From Syntrophaceae bacterium (GTDB lineage: Bacteria > Desulfobacterota > SM23-61): 5,942 bases of DNA. This document shows, piece after piece, positions 5,502 through 5,942 of this stretch; positions within the stretch are counted from its first letter, which is position 1; the number at the start of each line of letters is the position of its first letter. The DNA lies in contig PMCE01000448.1 of NCBI GenBank assembly GCA_003154025.1, forward strand, positions 395-6,336, given 5' to 3'. The notes under the pieces are model-generated. The model was not told where the DNA came from. It did no database searches and was given only the letters and a program-made list of their open reading frames with translations. The position numbers and the translations under genes were made by a program.

Positions 5502-5590
5502 GTTTCGGGTTTCGAGTTTCAAGCTTCGAGTTAGAAAATAACTGGATTTTCCTCGTCGAGGCCTTTAACCCGGACCCTGAAACCCGAAAC
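5502..5590. repeat. Second inverted pair of 7-bp-phased repeats
   Basis: It starts right after the ferredoxin TAA. The left arm is four heptads of consensus GTTTCGA (5502-5529); the right arm is about four heptads of consensus NNGAAAC (5563-5590). The outer 12 bases, GTTTCGGGTTTC (5502-5513), are the exact reverse complement of 5579-5590. TAATTTT follows. It could act as a transcription terminator for the operon, but the inner arms are imperfect and the loop long. Its architecture is the same as at 1-93. Confidence 0.75.
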
Positions 5591-5593
5591 TAA

Positions 5594-5638
5594 TTTTAGG
5601 CATTTTAGGCATTTTAGGCATTTCGAATTTTAGGATTG
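5594..5638. repeat. Three tandem TTTTAGGCA units plus TTTCGAATT
   Basis: Three perfect copies of the 9-mer TTTTAGGCA (5594-5620) are followed by TTTCGAATT (5621-5629) and a degraded unit. The same order with two units is found at 4679-4705. Both copies end a short distance before a gene start (52 and 20 bases). Confidence 0.75.
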
Positions 5639-5649
5639 GGGAGTTTCCC

Positions 5650-5942
5650 GTGACCCACACTCTTCATCGACGCGGCAGCCGGGAAAGCCTGGACTGCGAC
5701 TACATCGTCTTCACCATGTCGGCCAAGGGATTCAACGAAGAAGGCTCGGGGCAGAAGATGCGGGAGTTTCTCAGCATCCTTTTGAAACACCAGCCGGTCA
5801 ATTACGGGGACATGCTCACCGGAAACTGCCATGTCAAGTCCCGGGAAGAGATCTATGACAACATTCAGGACACCTCCATCATTCATGGGGTTTTCTCGGA
5901 TCCTCGAGTCGTGTCAGACGTATTAAGAGAGTTGAAGGAAAC
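5650..5942 (+). CDS. Unrecognised protein, 3' end outside the window
   Basis: The frame is open from a GTG start to the window edge (97 complete codons). GGGGAG (5638-5643) sits 6 bases upstream, supporting GTG as the start; an in-frame ATG comes only after 22 codons. The product begins VTHTLHRRGSRESLDCDYIV, followed by a soluble alpha/beta-looking segment with AKGFNEEGSGQKMREFL (25-41), NYGDML (51-56) and HGVFSDPRVVSDVLREL (79-95). There is no cofactor motif, signal peptide or membrane helix in the visible part, and I do not recognise the family. Position after the ferredoxin gene (148 bases, filled with repeats) suggests but does not prove a functional link. A 5' partial; the remaining length is unknown. 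Confidence 0.75.
   Translation, partial: MTHTLHRRGSRESLDCDYIVFTMSAKGFNEEGSGQKMREFLSILLKHQPVNYGDMLTGNCHVKSREEIYDNIQDTSIIHGVFSDPRVVSDVLRELKE

Noticed and set aside
4671..5522. 283-codon open frame on the - strand
   Set aside because: Shadow of the ferredoxin gene, whose cluster motifs fix the + strand as coding.
1..5638. CRISPR array from the short periodic repeats
   Set aside because: Units are 7-9 bp, contiguous and degenerate, with no spacers between repeats and no cas genes.

Overview
The window is about 5.9 kb of what looks like chromosomal DNA from a strict anaerobe. Gene content (CooF-like ferredoxin, CooS-like protein, NAD/FAD oxidoreductase, many Fe-S proteins), high-GC coding sequence and the style of the intergenic repeats suggest an uncultured Desulfobacterota/Syntrophales-type bacterium. 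That placement is inference, not shown by any marker gene here. All supported genes are on the + strand; long minus-strand frames are codon-bias shadows.

Layout. Positions 1-681 hold no convincing gene: a heptad-phased inverted repeat (1-93), an AT-richer stretch with one doubtful 20-codon ORF, a REP/MITE-like palindrome (422-492) and a candidate sigma70 promoter (559-587). Then come a Lin0512-family protein (682-1041), a foldback repeat (1056-1115), a CooF-like four-cluster ferredoxin (1148-1681), a CooS-like protein (1827-3386), an FAD/NAD(P) oxidoreductase overlapping it by 4 bp (3383-4684), a 9-bp-phased repeat (4679-4741), a two-cluster ferredoxin with a long unrecognised C-terminal domain (4758-5501), a second heptad inverted repeat (5502-5590), another copy of the 9-bp repeat (5594-5638), and the start of an unrecognised GTG-initiated gene (5650 to the window end).

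Main point. CooF, CooS and an NAD/FAD oxidoreductase are a classic set around anaerobic carbon monoxide dehydrogenase (CODH). Here the CooS homologue keeps the B-cluster cysteines (48, 51, 56, 70) in exactly the family positions and can be followed to the family C-terminus. It has lost nearly every ligand of the CO-oxidising Ni-Fe-S C-cluster: only one of the six positions, Cys412, survives. It also has Asn in place of one D-cluster cysteine. It is therefore predicted not to be a CO dehydrogenase. It looks like a CODH-fold electron-transfer pseudoenzyme, or an enzyme with another cofactor, kept in an intact redox operon. Together with the Lin0512 protein, the unusual ferredoxin and the last unknown gene, it may form an undescribed NAD(P)H/ferredoxin-linked redox system.

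The intergenic spaces carry several short-period (7, 8 and 9 bp) degenerate repeats, three of them arranged as foldbacks. These seem to be a genome-wide repeat style and do not belong to the operon itself. Comparisons with CODH-II of Carboxydothermus are by eye from memory of its sequence; no alignment or database search was run.
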